From assembly GCA_937943605.1 (NCBI GenBank), contig CALEAW010000075.1:1-20668 (forward strand): a stretch of DNA of 20,668 nt, given 5' to 3'. The DNA is from an uncultured Sutterella sp. GTDB taxonomy: Bacteria > Pseudomonadota > Gammaproteobacteria > Burkholderiales > Burkholderiaceae_F. Positions 6,919 through 14,564 of this stretch are shown piece by piece. A program made the position numbers and the translations under genes. Within the stretch, counting starts at the first letter, position 1. Every line of letters begins with the position of its first letter. A model generated the notes under the pieces. It searched no databases. It had not been told where the DNA came from and saw nothing but the letters and a program-made list of their open reading frames with translations.

Positions 6919-6995
6919 GCGCCCTTAGCTCAGTTGGTTAGAGCAGGCGACTCATAATCGCTTGGTCGCTGGTTCAAGTCCAGCAGGGCGCACCA
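6919..6995 (+). tRNA. tRNA-Ile2 (CAU anticodon, lysidine-modified type)
   Basis: 77 bases with encoded CCA. The acceptor arms GCGCCCT and AGGGCGC pair fully, the D-arm is GCTC/GAGC, the anticodon loop CTCATAA gives anticodon CAU, and the T-arm has GGTTCAAGTCC. The anticodon stem GGCGA/TCGCT and most of the body match E. coli tRNA-Ile2 (ileX/ileY) from memory and differ from elongator tRNA-Met. The wobble C is expected to be converted to lysidine by TilS, so it reads AUA. Automated annotation may label it Met. Confidence 0.93.
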
Positions 6996-7003
6996 AGACA
7001 CCG

Positions 7004-7038
7004 ACCCGTTCTGTTTAGGCAGAGCGGGTTTTGTTTTT
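7004..7038 (+). terminator. Rho-independent terminator after the tRNA
   Basis: ACCCGTTCTG (7004-7013) pairs with CAGAGCGGGT (7020-7029), with one G-T pair and a 6-base loop, followed by TTTTGTTTTT. Confidence 0.85.
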
Positions 7039-7067
7039 CTAGCAGGACAGGACTTGGCTCTCCATGC

Positions 7068-7101
7068 AAAAAGAGACAGTCCACTCATGCGAACTGCCTC
7101 T
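7068..7101 (-). terminator. Rho-independent terminator after EamA transporter
   Basis: On the minus strand AGAGGCAGT (complement of 7093-7101) pairs with ACTGTCTCT (complement of 7072-7080), one G-T wobble, ending in TTTTT (A-run 7068-7072). It begins 12 bases after the EamA stop codon. Confidence 0.8.
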
Positions 7102-7112
7102 TCTCTTCAACA

Positions 7113-8051
7113 CTATTTGTCTCGACGCTGACGCAAGAACCTCAAGTTCTTAGCCTGCATCATCAAAAGCCCAATCATCACCAAAGCGCAACCGAGCACA
7201 AACGGTACCCCGATCTGTTCACCCAAAAGCACAACCGAGAAAAGCACACCAAAAAGCGGCGTCATAAAGACGAGTACACCTAAGCGCGCTGCCAAATATT
7301 GCTTTAGCAAGTAGCTCCAAACCAGGTAGCTCGCAAAGGCCACAATCAAAATCTGAAAGGCCATGCTACCGATCACCATCGGCGTCAACGTCACGTACGC
7401 TTGATCGGTGATAAAGGCCATCGGAAATAAGAGCAAAAAGCCCATGAGCAACTGCCAAAAGAGCATCTGAGTTGCTGGCGCATCATTCATGGTAGTCGTG
7501 CGTAGACAAATCGTCGTGAGCCCCCACGAGAGCCCAGCCATCAAACCAAAAAAGTCACCCAAAATCCAATGGTCCCCTTCGGGTATCGCCCCACCCTCTA
7601 AAAAGACCGGTAATAAGAATGCGGATGCAATCCCTAAAAACGCCGTCGCTAAGCCACCCCACTGAACGAGACTCAAACGCTCTTCAGGGATTTTAATTGC
7701 CAAACCCATAGCCGCAAAAAAGGGCGCTGTGTAGAGCAAAACCGAAATGTGCGAGGCATTCGTATAGCTTAGTCCCTGAGCCACAAAGAAAAATTCACCC
7801 GCGAACCCCAAACCCACGAGCAAAGCATCCTTCAAGCGCACATTGGCATTCCAAGTTTCGTGGAGCCACCAGCGGTTCGCGAGCCAAAGCAACAAAGCGG
7901 CCGTCCCCGATCGGATCGACACCTGCAAAATAGGACTGATCTCAAGCGCACAAGCCTTAATGGCCGTTTGCTGCAAGCCCCAAATCATGCTGAGGCACAC
8001 GCAAAGAAGAAAAGCTCTTAAATCAATCGGACGACGAACGGGTTCAGACAT
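7113..8051 (-). CDS. EamA/DMT-family transporter
   Basis: Inner-membrane permease of the drug/metabolite transporter superfamily, 312 residues with about ten hydrophobic helices in two repeated halves (EamA repeats roughly 12-145 and 165-300). The first half opens with CLSMIWGLQQTAIKACA and includes SIRSGTAALLLW, the second begins near FFGLMAGLSWGLTTICLR; both W-G patterns are typical of the family. Such proteins usually export amino acids or metabolites; the substrate cannot be read from sequence. The ATG at 8051 has no obvious Shine-Dalgarno sequence and lies only 13 bases after the T-run of a strong terminator-like hairpin, so transcription into the gene must either pass that hairpin or start almost at the ATG. 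Confidence 0.9.
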   Translation of the reverse strand: MSEPVRRPIDLRAFLLCVCLSMIWGLQQTAIKACALEISPILQVSIRSGTAALLLWLANRWWLHETWNANVRLKDALLVGLGFAGEFFFVAQGLSYTNASHISVLLYTAPFFAAMGLAIKIPEERLSLVQWGGLATAFLGIASAFLLPVFLEGGAIPEGDHWILGDFFGLMAGLSWGLTTICLRTTTMNDAPATQMLFWQLLMGFLLLFPMAFITDQAYVTLTPMVIGSMAFQILIVAFASYLVWSYLLKQYLAARLGVLVFMTPLFGVLFSVVLLGEQIGVPFVLGCALVMIGLLMMQAKNLRFLRQRRDK

Positions 8052-8064
8052 GGGACAACACTTT

Positions 8065-8107
8065 AAAAAAAGACGCTGCCTTTTGAGATAGTCTCAAGAG
8101 ACAGCGC
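8065..8107 (-). terminator. Terminator-like hairpin abutting the EamA start codon
   Basis: On the minus strand, GCGCTGTC pairs with GGCAGCG (one G-T), enclosing an inner hairpin TTGAGA-CTA-TCTCAA, and is followed by seven T (A-run 8065-8071). It lies about 90 bases after the MFS stop codon and 13 bases before the EamA ATG. It may terminate the MFS transcript, act as an attenuator for EamA, or both. Confidence 0.75.
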
Positions 8108-8133
8108 CAATTACAGCCAGGCAGAAATGTTAT

Positions 8134-8158
8134 CACGCATAAGGGTTTACACGCATAA
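8134..8158. repeat. Two 9-bp direct repeats in the MFS-EamA gap
   Basis: CACGCATAA occurs at 8134-8142 and again at 8150-8158, a 16-base period, in the leader between the MFS stop and the terminator-like hairpin. GTTAT (8129-8133) and ATAAC (8155-8159) bracket the pair. Either a regulator site or part of a folded leader. Confidence 0.4.
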
Positions 8159-8196
8159 CGTCGTCACTACTTGTGGCTTTATTGCAACAGCTTAAC

Positions 8197-9390
8197 TTAC
8201 GCCGAGAGATGTTTGCGCATCACCAACTGGTTGACCAAAGCCGCAGTCAAAAGACACGCAATAAAGAGGAAGGCGACTTCAAGAGACTGATGCTGAGCAA
8301 TAAAACCAAGGATCGCTGGCCCCGCCATCAAACCACCATAACCAATCGTCGTCACAGTTGTAATAGCGCTCGTCGGATCAACGTGCTTAACTGAAGAGGC
8401 GGCCGAAATGATAATTGGCGCCACGTTAGCTACGCCCAAGCCCATCACGAAGAGGCTAGCAAAGAGCACAATCGGCGACTCGAAACACACCATGATCAGA
8501 AGCGTCACAATGTTGAGCATCATGCCTGCAAAGAGCACCTTGGCTCGACCAAAGGTTTCAACCAAACGGTCCCCCGTCAAACGAGAGATCGCCATGGCAA
8601 TCACAAAGAGCGTGTAACCAATACCCGCGGCCTTCAAATCCACGCCACCAACTTCATGCACGTAGATGGCCGACCAGTCAAGCATGGCACCTTCAGCCAA
8701 GAAAACCGCTAGACAAACCAAACTAAACATGAGGATGCGACCTTTTGGCGCAGCAAAGACCATGCCTTCGGCTTTTTGACCTTTCGCTCGACCGGCGTCG
8801 GCTGGAATTCCAGAGAGCGTCCAAAGCAAGCCAGAAGCGATCACGACCATCAAACCACCAATCACCCAAACGAGCGGCGCCCCCATGATCAAAAGCCCCG
8901 TGACCGCAGCGGCGGAGACCACTTCACCAATCGAATAGGACGCATGGAGCCCAGACATGATCGGGTGACCTACTTGCTTTTCAAGCTGCGCACCATAAAT
9001 ATTGGCGCTTACTTCTAAGCAACCCAAGGTCACGCCATACATAAAGAGCGCGGCACATTCAATATAAAATCCAGGGATCATCGCGAGGATGACCAACAAA
9101 AGGCAAGAGAGCACACCAGAGAGCGCTAAGGCAAAACGGCTACCGTAACGCACAGAGATGGTTCCAGCGACCGGCATCCCAACAAAGGAACCAATCCCAA
9201 GACCTAAGAGGAGCGAACCCAAAATCGCGGGTTCAAGCGAAAGACCAGACTGAACAAACGGGATAATCGGTGCCCAACTAGCGACCGTAAAACCACCCGT
9301 AAAAAAGCCAGCACGGGCAGCCAAGAGCTGCCGTTTCATTGAAGAAGATGGATTGATATGATTGGTTGGAATTGTGGTTTGGATCTGCAT
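8197..9390 (-). CDS. MFS transporter, YbjJ-like
   Basis: Inner-membrane major facilitator permease, 397 residues, about twelve helices. The loop after helix 2 carries GTISVRYGSRFALALSG, a variant of the MFS A-motif, and helix 4-5 has GCLEVSANIYGAQLEKQVGHPIMSGLHASYSIGEVV, resembling the YbjJ/fucose-permease-like group. The ATG at 9390 has a weak AGG before it; Met18 (MKRQLLAARAGFF) directly precedes helix 1 and is a possible alternative start. It is divergent from a LysR-type regulator with a 120-base gap, the classic arrangement for a regulator and its target. Substrate unknown. Confidence 0.88.
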   Translation of the reverse strand: MQIQTTIPTNHINPSSSMKRQLLAARAGFFTGGFTVASWAPIIPFVQSGLSLEPAILGSLLLGLGIGSFVGMPVAGTISVRYGSRFALALSGVLSCLLLVILAMIPGFYIECAALFMYGVTLGCLEVSANIYGAQLEKQVGHPIMSGLHASYSIGEVVSAAAVTGLLIMGAPLVWVIGGLMVVIASGLLWTLSGIPADAGRAKGQKAEGMVFAAPKGRILMFSLVCLAVFLAEGAMLDWSAIYVHEVGGVDLKAAGIGYTLFVIAMAISRLTGDRLVETFGRAKVLFAGMMLNIVTLLIMVCFESPIVLFASLFVMGLGVANVAPIIISAASSVKHVDPTSAITTVTTIGYGGLMAGPAILGFIAQHQSLEVAFLFIACLLTAALVNQLVMRKHLSA

Positions 9391-9392
9391 AA

Positions 9393-9485
9393 AGTGCCTA
9401 ATTGTTATTTATACGCGAGCATTCTCTCATTTAATTTCCGATCGCTCAAGATAAGATCCATCAAGTTTTTGATAGACTAGGCACT
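9393..9485. promoter_or_regulatory. Divergent MFS/LysR regulatory region
   Basis: Between the two divergent starts there is a LysR-box-like element ATCAAGTTTTTGAT (9460-9473, 5-base arms, ATC-N8-GAT). A second inverted pair, AGTGCCTA (9393-9400) and TAGGCACT (9478-9485), brackets the region, one arm close to each gene. Both are reasonable regulator-binding candidates; no clear -35/-10 pair was identified. Confidence 0.4.
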
Positions 9486-9510
9486 AACCATCCTCTCTCA
9501 GAGTTTTGCT

Positions 9511-10410
9511 ATGAGTCTCAAGATTGACGAAATCCGTTCTTTTGTTGCCGTCGCTGACGAGGGCACGTTTTCGGCCGCTGCACGTGCACTTGGTCGAAGT
9601 CAAAGTGTCGTCTCGACCCATATTGCCGGGATGGAAAATGAATTAGGCTTTAAATTATTTACGCGTGGGACACCTGCCCTCCTGACGCCTGCAGCCGAAA
9701 CACTCTTACCTAATGCCAGGCGCGTTCTACTCGAAACCTCTCGCTTTGAAAGTCGAGCCGCAGCGCTCTTTCATACGCCCAATCCCCTTCTTTATATGGG
9801 GATTGACATGGGGCTCGAAATTCCGATGGTGTTGGATTTGTTGCGTGACTTTTCGCGTCACTTTCCGTCAGCCAAAGTGCAGCTTGAAAACATTTCAAGT
9901 TCTGAAACCAACTGGTTCTTTAGACGTGCTGCCATGACGATGGCCGTCATTTATTCTTTGCGCTCCGATCCCGAGTGTGAAGAGCGCCTCATTGGGCTAT
10001 CACCCCGTGTCATTGCGGTCTCTAAAAAACACCCTTTGGCACAACGCACCGACATCACAACGGACGACTTGCGCGACTATCGTCAAATTCTGATTATTGC
10101 GAGAGACAGTGAGTCGGCACCTCCCATTACGATCAGTAGTGACTGTTGGGAAGTCGACAGTCCTCAATGGGCCATTGGTTTAGCCGCACGCGGCATTGGT
10201 TGGACGATTGTGCCTAAAGCCGTGGCACTCACGCAGCCTGGACTTAAATCAAGCCTTGCGCTCTTAGACGCTCCAATGGACTTAGCCCCAGAACGTTTGG
10301 TGTTACGCCTTAAAACCGATGAAGTGCCCACCGAGTTTGTAGACTGGTGGGAGCTTGCACTTCGTAAACTCGCGATCCGTTTAGGCTTACAGTTGCCTGA
10401 CAACCATTAA
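9511..10410 (+). CDS. LysR-family transcriptional regulator
   Basis: 299 residues, standard LysR length. The N-terminal winged helix-turn-helix spans about 4-62: IDEIRSFVAVADEGTFSAAARALGRSQSVVSTHIAGMENELG, then LFTRG and LTPAAETLLPNARRVL. The remaining roughly 210 residues are the periplasmic-binding-protein-like effector domain (MGIDMGLEIPMVLDLLRDF starts its first strand; RGIGWTIVPKAVA is a conserved late block). It very probably controls the divergent MFS gene and itself; the effector is unknown. A 13-bp stem terminator follows. Confidence 0.93.
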   Translation: MSLKIDEIRSFVAVADEGTFSAAARALGRSQSVVSTHIAGMENELGFKLFTRGTPALLTPAAETLLPNARRVLLETSRFESRAAALFHTPNPLLYMGIDMGLEIPMVLDLLRDFSRHFPSAKVQLENISSSETNWFFRRAAMTMAVIYSLRSDPECEERLIGLSPRVIAVSKKHPLAQRTDITTDDLRDYRQILIIARDSESAPPITISSDCWEVDSPQWAIGLAARGIGWTIVPKAVALTQPGLKSSLALLDAPMDLAPERLVLRLKTDEVPTEFVDWWELALRKLAIRLGLQLPDNH

Positions 10411-10434
10411 GCCAAAAAGCGGTCACCAAAAGAC

Positions 10435-10470
10435 AGAAGCACTCGAAGGTTGATGCTTTCGAGTGCTTCT
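10435..10470. terminator. Bidirectional terminator between LysR and M28 genes
   Basis: AGAAGCACTCGAA (10435-10447) pairs perfectly with TTCGAGTGCTTCT (10458-10470) around a 10-base loop, between convergent genes. The T-tracts are short on both strands (TCT on plus; GTCTTTT on minus). Confidence 0.8.
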
Positions 10471-10495
10471 TCTATCACCTTAACGGGCGAACGCC

Positions 10496-12175
10496 TTAAA
10501 CTGGCACATCGGCCCCCGCAACCTGTAATGCATGACGAACGCCCATCTTGAGGCGATTAACCTGACGACGTAGTTTCACCAAGGTAGCTTGTCGTTCATG
10601 CTCGTTCATACTCTCTAAACGATCAATGTCACGAAGCATCGGGACGGCAGGCGCACGTAAAGCTTCGTCGTGCGAATAGATCGACCCTTCGACATAAGAA
10701 AGCGGAATAATTTCAGCAAGCACGTCGTGCGTCAAACGGTTCACCGCTTCGGGCTCATCATTCATGCGATCAGCTAAAACGCGCGACAGCCATTCAAGAC
10801 GATCGATCACCATGGATAGATCGAGCAAGTCACCGACTTTCGTTTGACGCTCTTTAATGAAGGCCGTGAGTTCATCGACTTCAGCCTTAGCATCTAACGG
10901 AAGACGTTCATCCATCACAGCATGGCAAAGTGCCACCGCAAAGACGCGAACGTCGCGAGCTAGAAGCACAGGATCTAATTTATCAGGCGTATCTTCAATC
11001 GAATGCCACCAATAGCCGAAGCCTCCGCTACGACCACTTCCAAACATCTTCTTGAAGGCCTCCGCGGCGACCCCTTCAAAGGGCGCCTGTTCAGAGACCT
11101 GCGAAAAGACGGACGGGACACCAGGCCCCCAAAAGCTTTGGTCGCAAGAGCGTGAATAGCGGCATCCAACCCAAACTGTGACCCCTGCGGCTTCACGCAA
11201 CGCGAGTTTTGCTAATTCAGCTGTTGAAGCCATGGCAGGCGACTCTGTCATGACTGAAGCACAGCACCCACCCAAGCAGTCCGCATTAATGTTGAGCACA
11301 CAGTGTTCGTGAAGCTCTTCAAAGTGCGCGTCACAATAAGCGGTTGAACCAGCATAACGCCCATGCGAGTGTCCAGACCACGTGACAAAGCGAACCCCAC
11401 GCTTTAATTTCGATGCATGGGGCGCCAAGATGCGTGCGAGTTCAACGGCGCATGCGTTACCAGATGCATTATCCATGGCTCCCAAATGCCAACTGTCTAA
11501 ATGCCCTGTCACCATCACAAAGTCTTTATGAGGTGTCGGGATTTCTGCGACTAAACACGGGATCTCGACCCAGCGACTCCACACCGTCGTAGCAAGCTTA
11601 GCCTCTAACGCACCTTGCGAGGCATAGCGCGCCTTGATCGCATTGCCGTCCCCCAACGAAATACTCGCAACCGGGATACCCACGTAGTTGTGGAGGGTCT
11701 CTGGCGTAGGTGACCCCCAAACGCGCGACACAATCATATTGTGAATGTATTCGCCCGTAATAAAGACCACACCTAACGCACCCTTGGCTTCGAGCGTACG
11801 AACGATAGGCTCCATGGCTAGTCCATCGGTGAGGACTAACTTACCTAAAACCACTTCAGACGCAACAGTCCTTACGTCTTCGATTGGGACATAAACTAAA
11901 GGCGCCTGGAGACCTTCGACACTAGGGGTCATCGGGTGAGTGACCGCAGCATAGGTGTTTCCAGCCACCACAAAAGCGGCGCCTTCAGGGGTACTCACAA
12001 ACCCCGGATGGCGCTCTACCGTCACGCGACACCCGGCTTCTTCATAAAAGCGCGTGAGTGTCTCTATAGCTGCTTCTTCAGCGGTGTTTGATAAACGTTC
12101 ACCAGTACAGATTGCTCGAACGGTACTCATTAAACGTTCGGCATTGACAGCCGACGCGATATCCCCGTAGTGCAT
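10496..12175 (-). CDS. Atypical M28-family peptidase with PA domain
   Basis: 559 residues, no signal peptide, so cytoplasmic. A protease-associated (PA) domain lies at about 85-195, followed by an M28 zinc-aminopeptidase fold at about 205-425 and an alpha-helical C-terminal region. Metal ligands His225-x-Asp227 (TGHLDSWHLG), Asp235 (AMDNASGN), Asp299 (NINADCLGG) and His391 (WWHSIEDT) are present. The Glu-Glu pair expected in the WxxEExGLxGS motif is replaced by WSGHSHGRYAGS (266-277), so catalytic base and one ligand are His269/Ser270. It may be a subfamily with changed chemistry. AAGGAG sits 6 bases before the ATG. It is last in an operon with a YhdT-like protein, a Na+/solute symporter and a creatininase homologue, which suggests it acts on the product of the latter. 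Confidence 0.85.
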   Translation of the reverse strand: MHYGDIASAVNAERLMSTVRAICTGERLSNTAEEAAIETLTRFYEEAGCRVTVERHPGFVSTPEGAAFVVAGNTYAAVTHPMTPSVEGLQAPLVYVPIEDVRTVASEVVLGKLVLTDGLAMEPIVRTLEAKGALGVVFITGEYIHNMIVSRVWGSPTPETLHNYVGIPVASISLGDGNAIKARYASQGALEAKLATTVWSRWVEIPCLVAEIPTPHKDFVMVTGHLDSWHLGAMDNASGNACAVELARILAPHASKLKRGVRFVTWSGHSHGRYAGSTAYCDAHFEELHEHCVLNINADCLGGCCASVMTESPAMASTAELAKLALREAAGVTVWVGCRYSRSCDQSFWGPGVPSVFSQVSEQAPFEGVAAEAFKKMFGSGRSGGFGYWWHSIEDTPDKLDPVLLARDVRVFAVALCHAVMDERLPLDAKAEVDELTAFIKERQTKVGDLLDLSMVIDRLEWLSRVLADRMNDEPEAVNRLTHDVLAEIIPLSYVEGSIYSHDEALRAPAVPMLRDIDRLESMNEHERQATLVKLRRQVNRLKMGVRHALQVAGADVPV

Positions 12176-12202
12176 AAGGTCTCCTTCTTCGTCGTAAGCG
12201 TT

Positions 12203-12985
12203 TTAGTCAGCCCACTTTTTGGCAGGTAACGGAATACGGCGGAATTCTTCCAAATAGCGAACCATCCAATCGGAGACGCCGTTCATCATTTCAGTGCCCC
12301 ACTCGATCGTCGCAAACTTGGCTTCAAGGCCACCCAAACCACCCGTATTCACCGTATCGCGAATTTCTCGGATGATCTTAACGGGTGCCCCCTCAAAGGT
12401 CACGGTATTGATGTGCGCTTGAGGCAAAGCGTCAGAAGGCGGCGTCACTACGTTGTCGACGAGGTATTCAGTCTTAATCAATTCAGGACGGAAAGCCATT
12501 ACCGCAGCAACCTCTTGCGCGTCACCGTGACCCGTCGGCCATTCGGGATTGAGTTTAGGTGCAATGCCCCACCAATCGATCAAGGTCACCTGAGCGCCCT
12601 TACGGTAAAGGTCAAGCGCGGCCTTTTCGATTGCGGGATCGTTACCCCCGTGACCATTCACAACCGCAAAGCGACGAGCGCCATGGCGATAGAGGGACTC
12701 AAAAATTTGCTTCATGACCGCTGTCATGGCTTCAAGCCCTAAGTCGATCGTACCTGGGAAATTGATGTGATGCGTTGCCACGCCAAAAGGCAAGACTGGG
12801 GCAATCACGATCTTTTGCATTTGGTCATTCAAACGACGGCAGAATTCTTCAGGGATCAACCAGTCCGTGCCCAAAGGACCCACGCAACCGTGCTGCTCCG
12901 TAGAGCCCACAGGAATCACAACGAGCGTCTCAGGATCAGCGAACACTTTGGCAGCTTCCTGCCAATTGAGATGAGCGAGATACAT
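12203..12985 (-). CDS. Creatininase-family amidohydrolase
   Basis: Creatininase-fold enzymes are cytoplasmic metal-dependent hydrolases that open cyclic amides (creatinine, formamides in pterin/riboflavin pathways, mycofactocin precursors). From ATG 12985 the protein has 260 residues, normal for the family. Ligand motifs are visible: GSTEQHG (Glu30, His32), GTDWLIP (Asp41), VNGHGGN (His112) and GHGDAQE (Glu158). A GTG at 13036 would extend it by 17 residues, but that start lies inside a terminator-like hairpin, so 12985 is preferred although neither has a good Shine-Dalgarno sequence. It lies between symporter and M28 genes in one operon. True creatininase activity is not implied; the substrate is whatever the symporter brings in. 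Confidence 0.88.
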   Translation of the reverse strand: MYLAHLNWQEAAKVFADPETLVVIPVGSTEQHGCVGPLGTDWLIPEEFCRRLNDQMQKIVIAPVLPFGVATHHINFPGTIDLGLEAMTAVMKQIFESLYRHGARRFAVVNGHGGNDPAIEKAALDLYRKGAQVTLIDWWGIAPKLNPEWPTGHGDAQEVAAVMAFRPELIKTEYLVDNVVTPPSDALPQAHINTVTFEGAPVKIIREIRDTVNTGGLGGLEAKFATIEWGTEMMNGVSDWMVRYLEEFRRIPLPAKKWAD

Positions 12986-13012
12986 AGTCAAGTCACTATA
13001 AAGAAGAATGGC

Positions 13013-13047
13013 AAAACCGCCGACCATGTATGTCACACGATCGGCGG
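13013..13047 (-). terminator. Weak terminator/attenuator between symporter and creatininase genes
   Basis: On the minus strand CCGCCGA (complement of 13041-13047) pairs with TCGGCGG (complement of 13017-13023) around 17 bases, followed by TTTT (A-run 13013-13016). It lies within the 79-base gap after the symporter stop codon and could reduce transcription of the two downstream hydrolase genes. Confidence 0.5.
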
Positions 13048-13064
13048 CACTGGATAAAGAGCGA

Positions 13065-14558
13065 TTAGGCCTTCACGGGCTTATCAAGATCGTCGAAGTG
13101 GCGACGGATGGTAGCATCCGACACAGGCTTCGTTAAGAGACTCGTCACAATGAGGATGACCATCGTCACGGACCAAGCCACGATCAACGGGTTAAAGCCA
13201 AAGGAGAGTTCCTTAAACTGCGTGAGAAGCAAGAAGTAGAAGATTTCGCCGAGAATCACGGACACAAACACGGCCGTGGTCGTCGTACGCTTCCAGTACA
13301 TACCGCAGATGATCGGCGCAGCCCAGATACCGAGACCACCGAAGGCAAAAAGAATGATCGTAAAGATCGAACCCGGCTTCAAGATACCGATACCAATAGC
13401 GATGATACCGAGCACCACGGTCACGACGCGAGCCATCTTGAGCGTGTCTTCGTCGGTTGCATCGCGCTTTAAGATACGCTGATAAAGGTCGCGAGAAACA
13501 GCAGAGGTCGAGGTAAGCAGCAACGAACTAATCGTCGACATACCGGCCGAGAAGATACCAGCCACCATCAAAGCGGAGACGACCGGATGGAGACCTTCCT
13601 GAAGGATCAACGGCACGATGAAGTCACTTTCTTTACCTGGGATACCAGGGAAGCTAGCAGCACCCGTTACACCGCACCATTCGATGAAGGAAGCGGAGAA
13701 CCACATACCGAGTGTACCGAGCAACACGGCTTTAAACATCGTGGAGTAGTTCTTCATTGTGAAGAACTTCGTAAAGAGATGCGGCTGACCAATACAGAAG
13801 AAGGACCACATCACGATCATCGAAGCGTAGTTCTGCCACGGATAGCTATTATTGTGACCAGGGAACTTCAAGTAGTTGGGGTCAACAGCTGCGAGCTTCT
13901 GGTTGATGACTTCAAGGCCACCGCCCAACTGCAACGACACGACAAAGGTCGTCACTGCGGTCATGACCATCAAGACCCCCTGAATGACGTCCGTCATCAT
14001 GACTGAACGGATACCACCGGCCATACAGTAAAGAATCACGGTCACACCCATGACCACGATACCCACCCACTGCGGCGCGCCTGTGTAGGTCGTGAAAATC
14101 ACACCTGCACCGATCGTTTGGGCACCCATCATCGGGACCAAGAAGATCAACATCAGCACAGCCAACAAACCACGAATAGCGGTCGATTCATAGCGGTCAG
14201 CCAAATAGTCAGCCATCGTCAACATCTGATAGCGATGACCTAACTTAATCAAGCGACGGCCAACGAGCAAGGCAGGAATCACCATCGAGAAGGCGATCCC
14301 TGGCACGGAGACGCTCATCCCAGCGTAACCCACGTGATAGATGGATCCCGGCACACCCATGAAGGTCGACATCGAATACTGCGTCGAGAAGTAAGCCAAG
14401 CCTGACAGAATGGCGCCCGCAGAACCCGACATCGTGAAGAAGTCTTGCAGGTTGCGATTTTGGCGATTACCCCACCAACCGATGAAGCCAAGAATGAAAA
14501 GATAAATAATCGTAACGGCCAAAAATGGACCCGTTGATGTTTCAACCTGATATGGCAT
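13065..14558 (-). CDS. Sodium:solute symporter (SSS family, PanF-like)
   Basis: Inner-membrane Na+-coupled importer, 497 residues with about 13 helices. The N-terminus has FLGFIGWWGNRQNRNLQDFF-type sequence followed by LSGLAYFSTQYSMSTFMGVPG, the helix 2 region that carries Na+ site residues in this family, and YCMAGGIRSVMMTDVIQG, the SSS signature (G-G-x-x-x-V-x-x-T-D-x-x-Q). Best resemblance is the PanF/YhdT pair: the preceding gene is a YhdT-like small subunit, and GAGGAG overlapping that gene's stop codon serves as its ribosome site. Pantothenate is not a safe call because the downstream genes encode amidohydrolases; the real substrate is probably an amide or peptide-like compound. Confidence 0.9.
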   Translation of the reverse strand: MPYQVETSTGPFLAVTIIYLFILGFIGWWGNRQNRNLQDFFTMSGSAGAILSGLAYFSTQYSMSTFMGVPGSIYHVGYAGMSVSVPGIAFSMVIPALLVGRRLIKLGHRYQMLTMADYLADRYESTAIRGLLAVLMLIFLVPMMGAQTIGAGVIFTTYTGAPQWVGIVVMGVTVILYCMAGGIRSVMMTDVIQGVLMVMTAVTTFVVSLQLGGGLEVINQKLAAVDPNYLKFPGHNNSYPWQNYASMIVMWSFFCIGQPHLFTKFFTMKNYSTMFKAVLLGTLGMWFSASFIEWCGVTGAASFPGIPGKESDFIVPLILQEGLHPVVSALMVAGIFSAGMSTISSLLLTSTSAVSRDLYQRILKRDATDEDTLKMARVVTVVLGIIAIGIGILKPGSIFTIILFAFGGLGIWAAPIICGMYWKRTTTTAVFVSVILGEIFYFLLLTQFKELSFGFNPLIVAWSVTMVILIVTSLLTKPVSDATIRRHFDDLDKPVKA

Positions 14559-14564
14559 GGCGCG

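Noticed and set aside
6919..6995. Elongator tRNA-Met
   Set aside because: Although the anticodon is CAU, the anticodon stem and body follow tRNA-Ile2.
13065..14558. Calling the symporter PanF (pantothenate)
   Set aside because: Resemblance and the YhdT partner support the family only; the downstream amidohydrolases point to another substrate.
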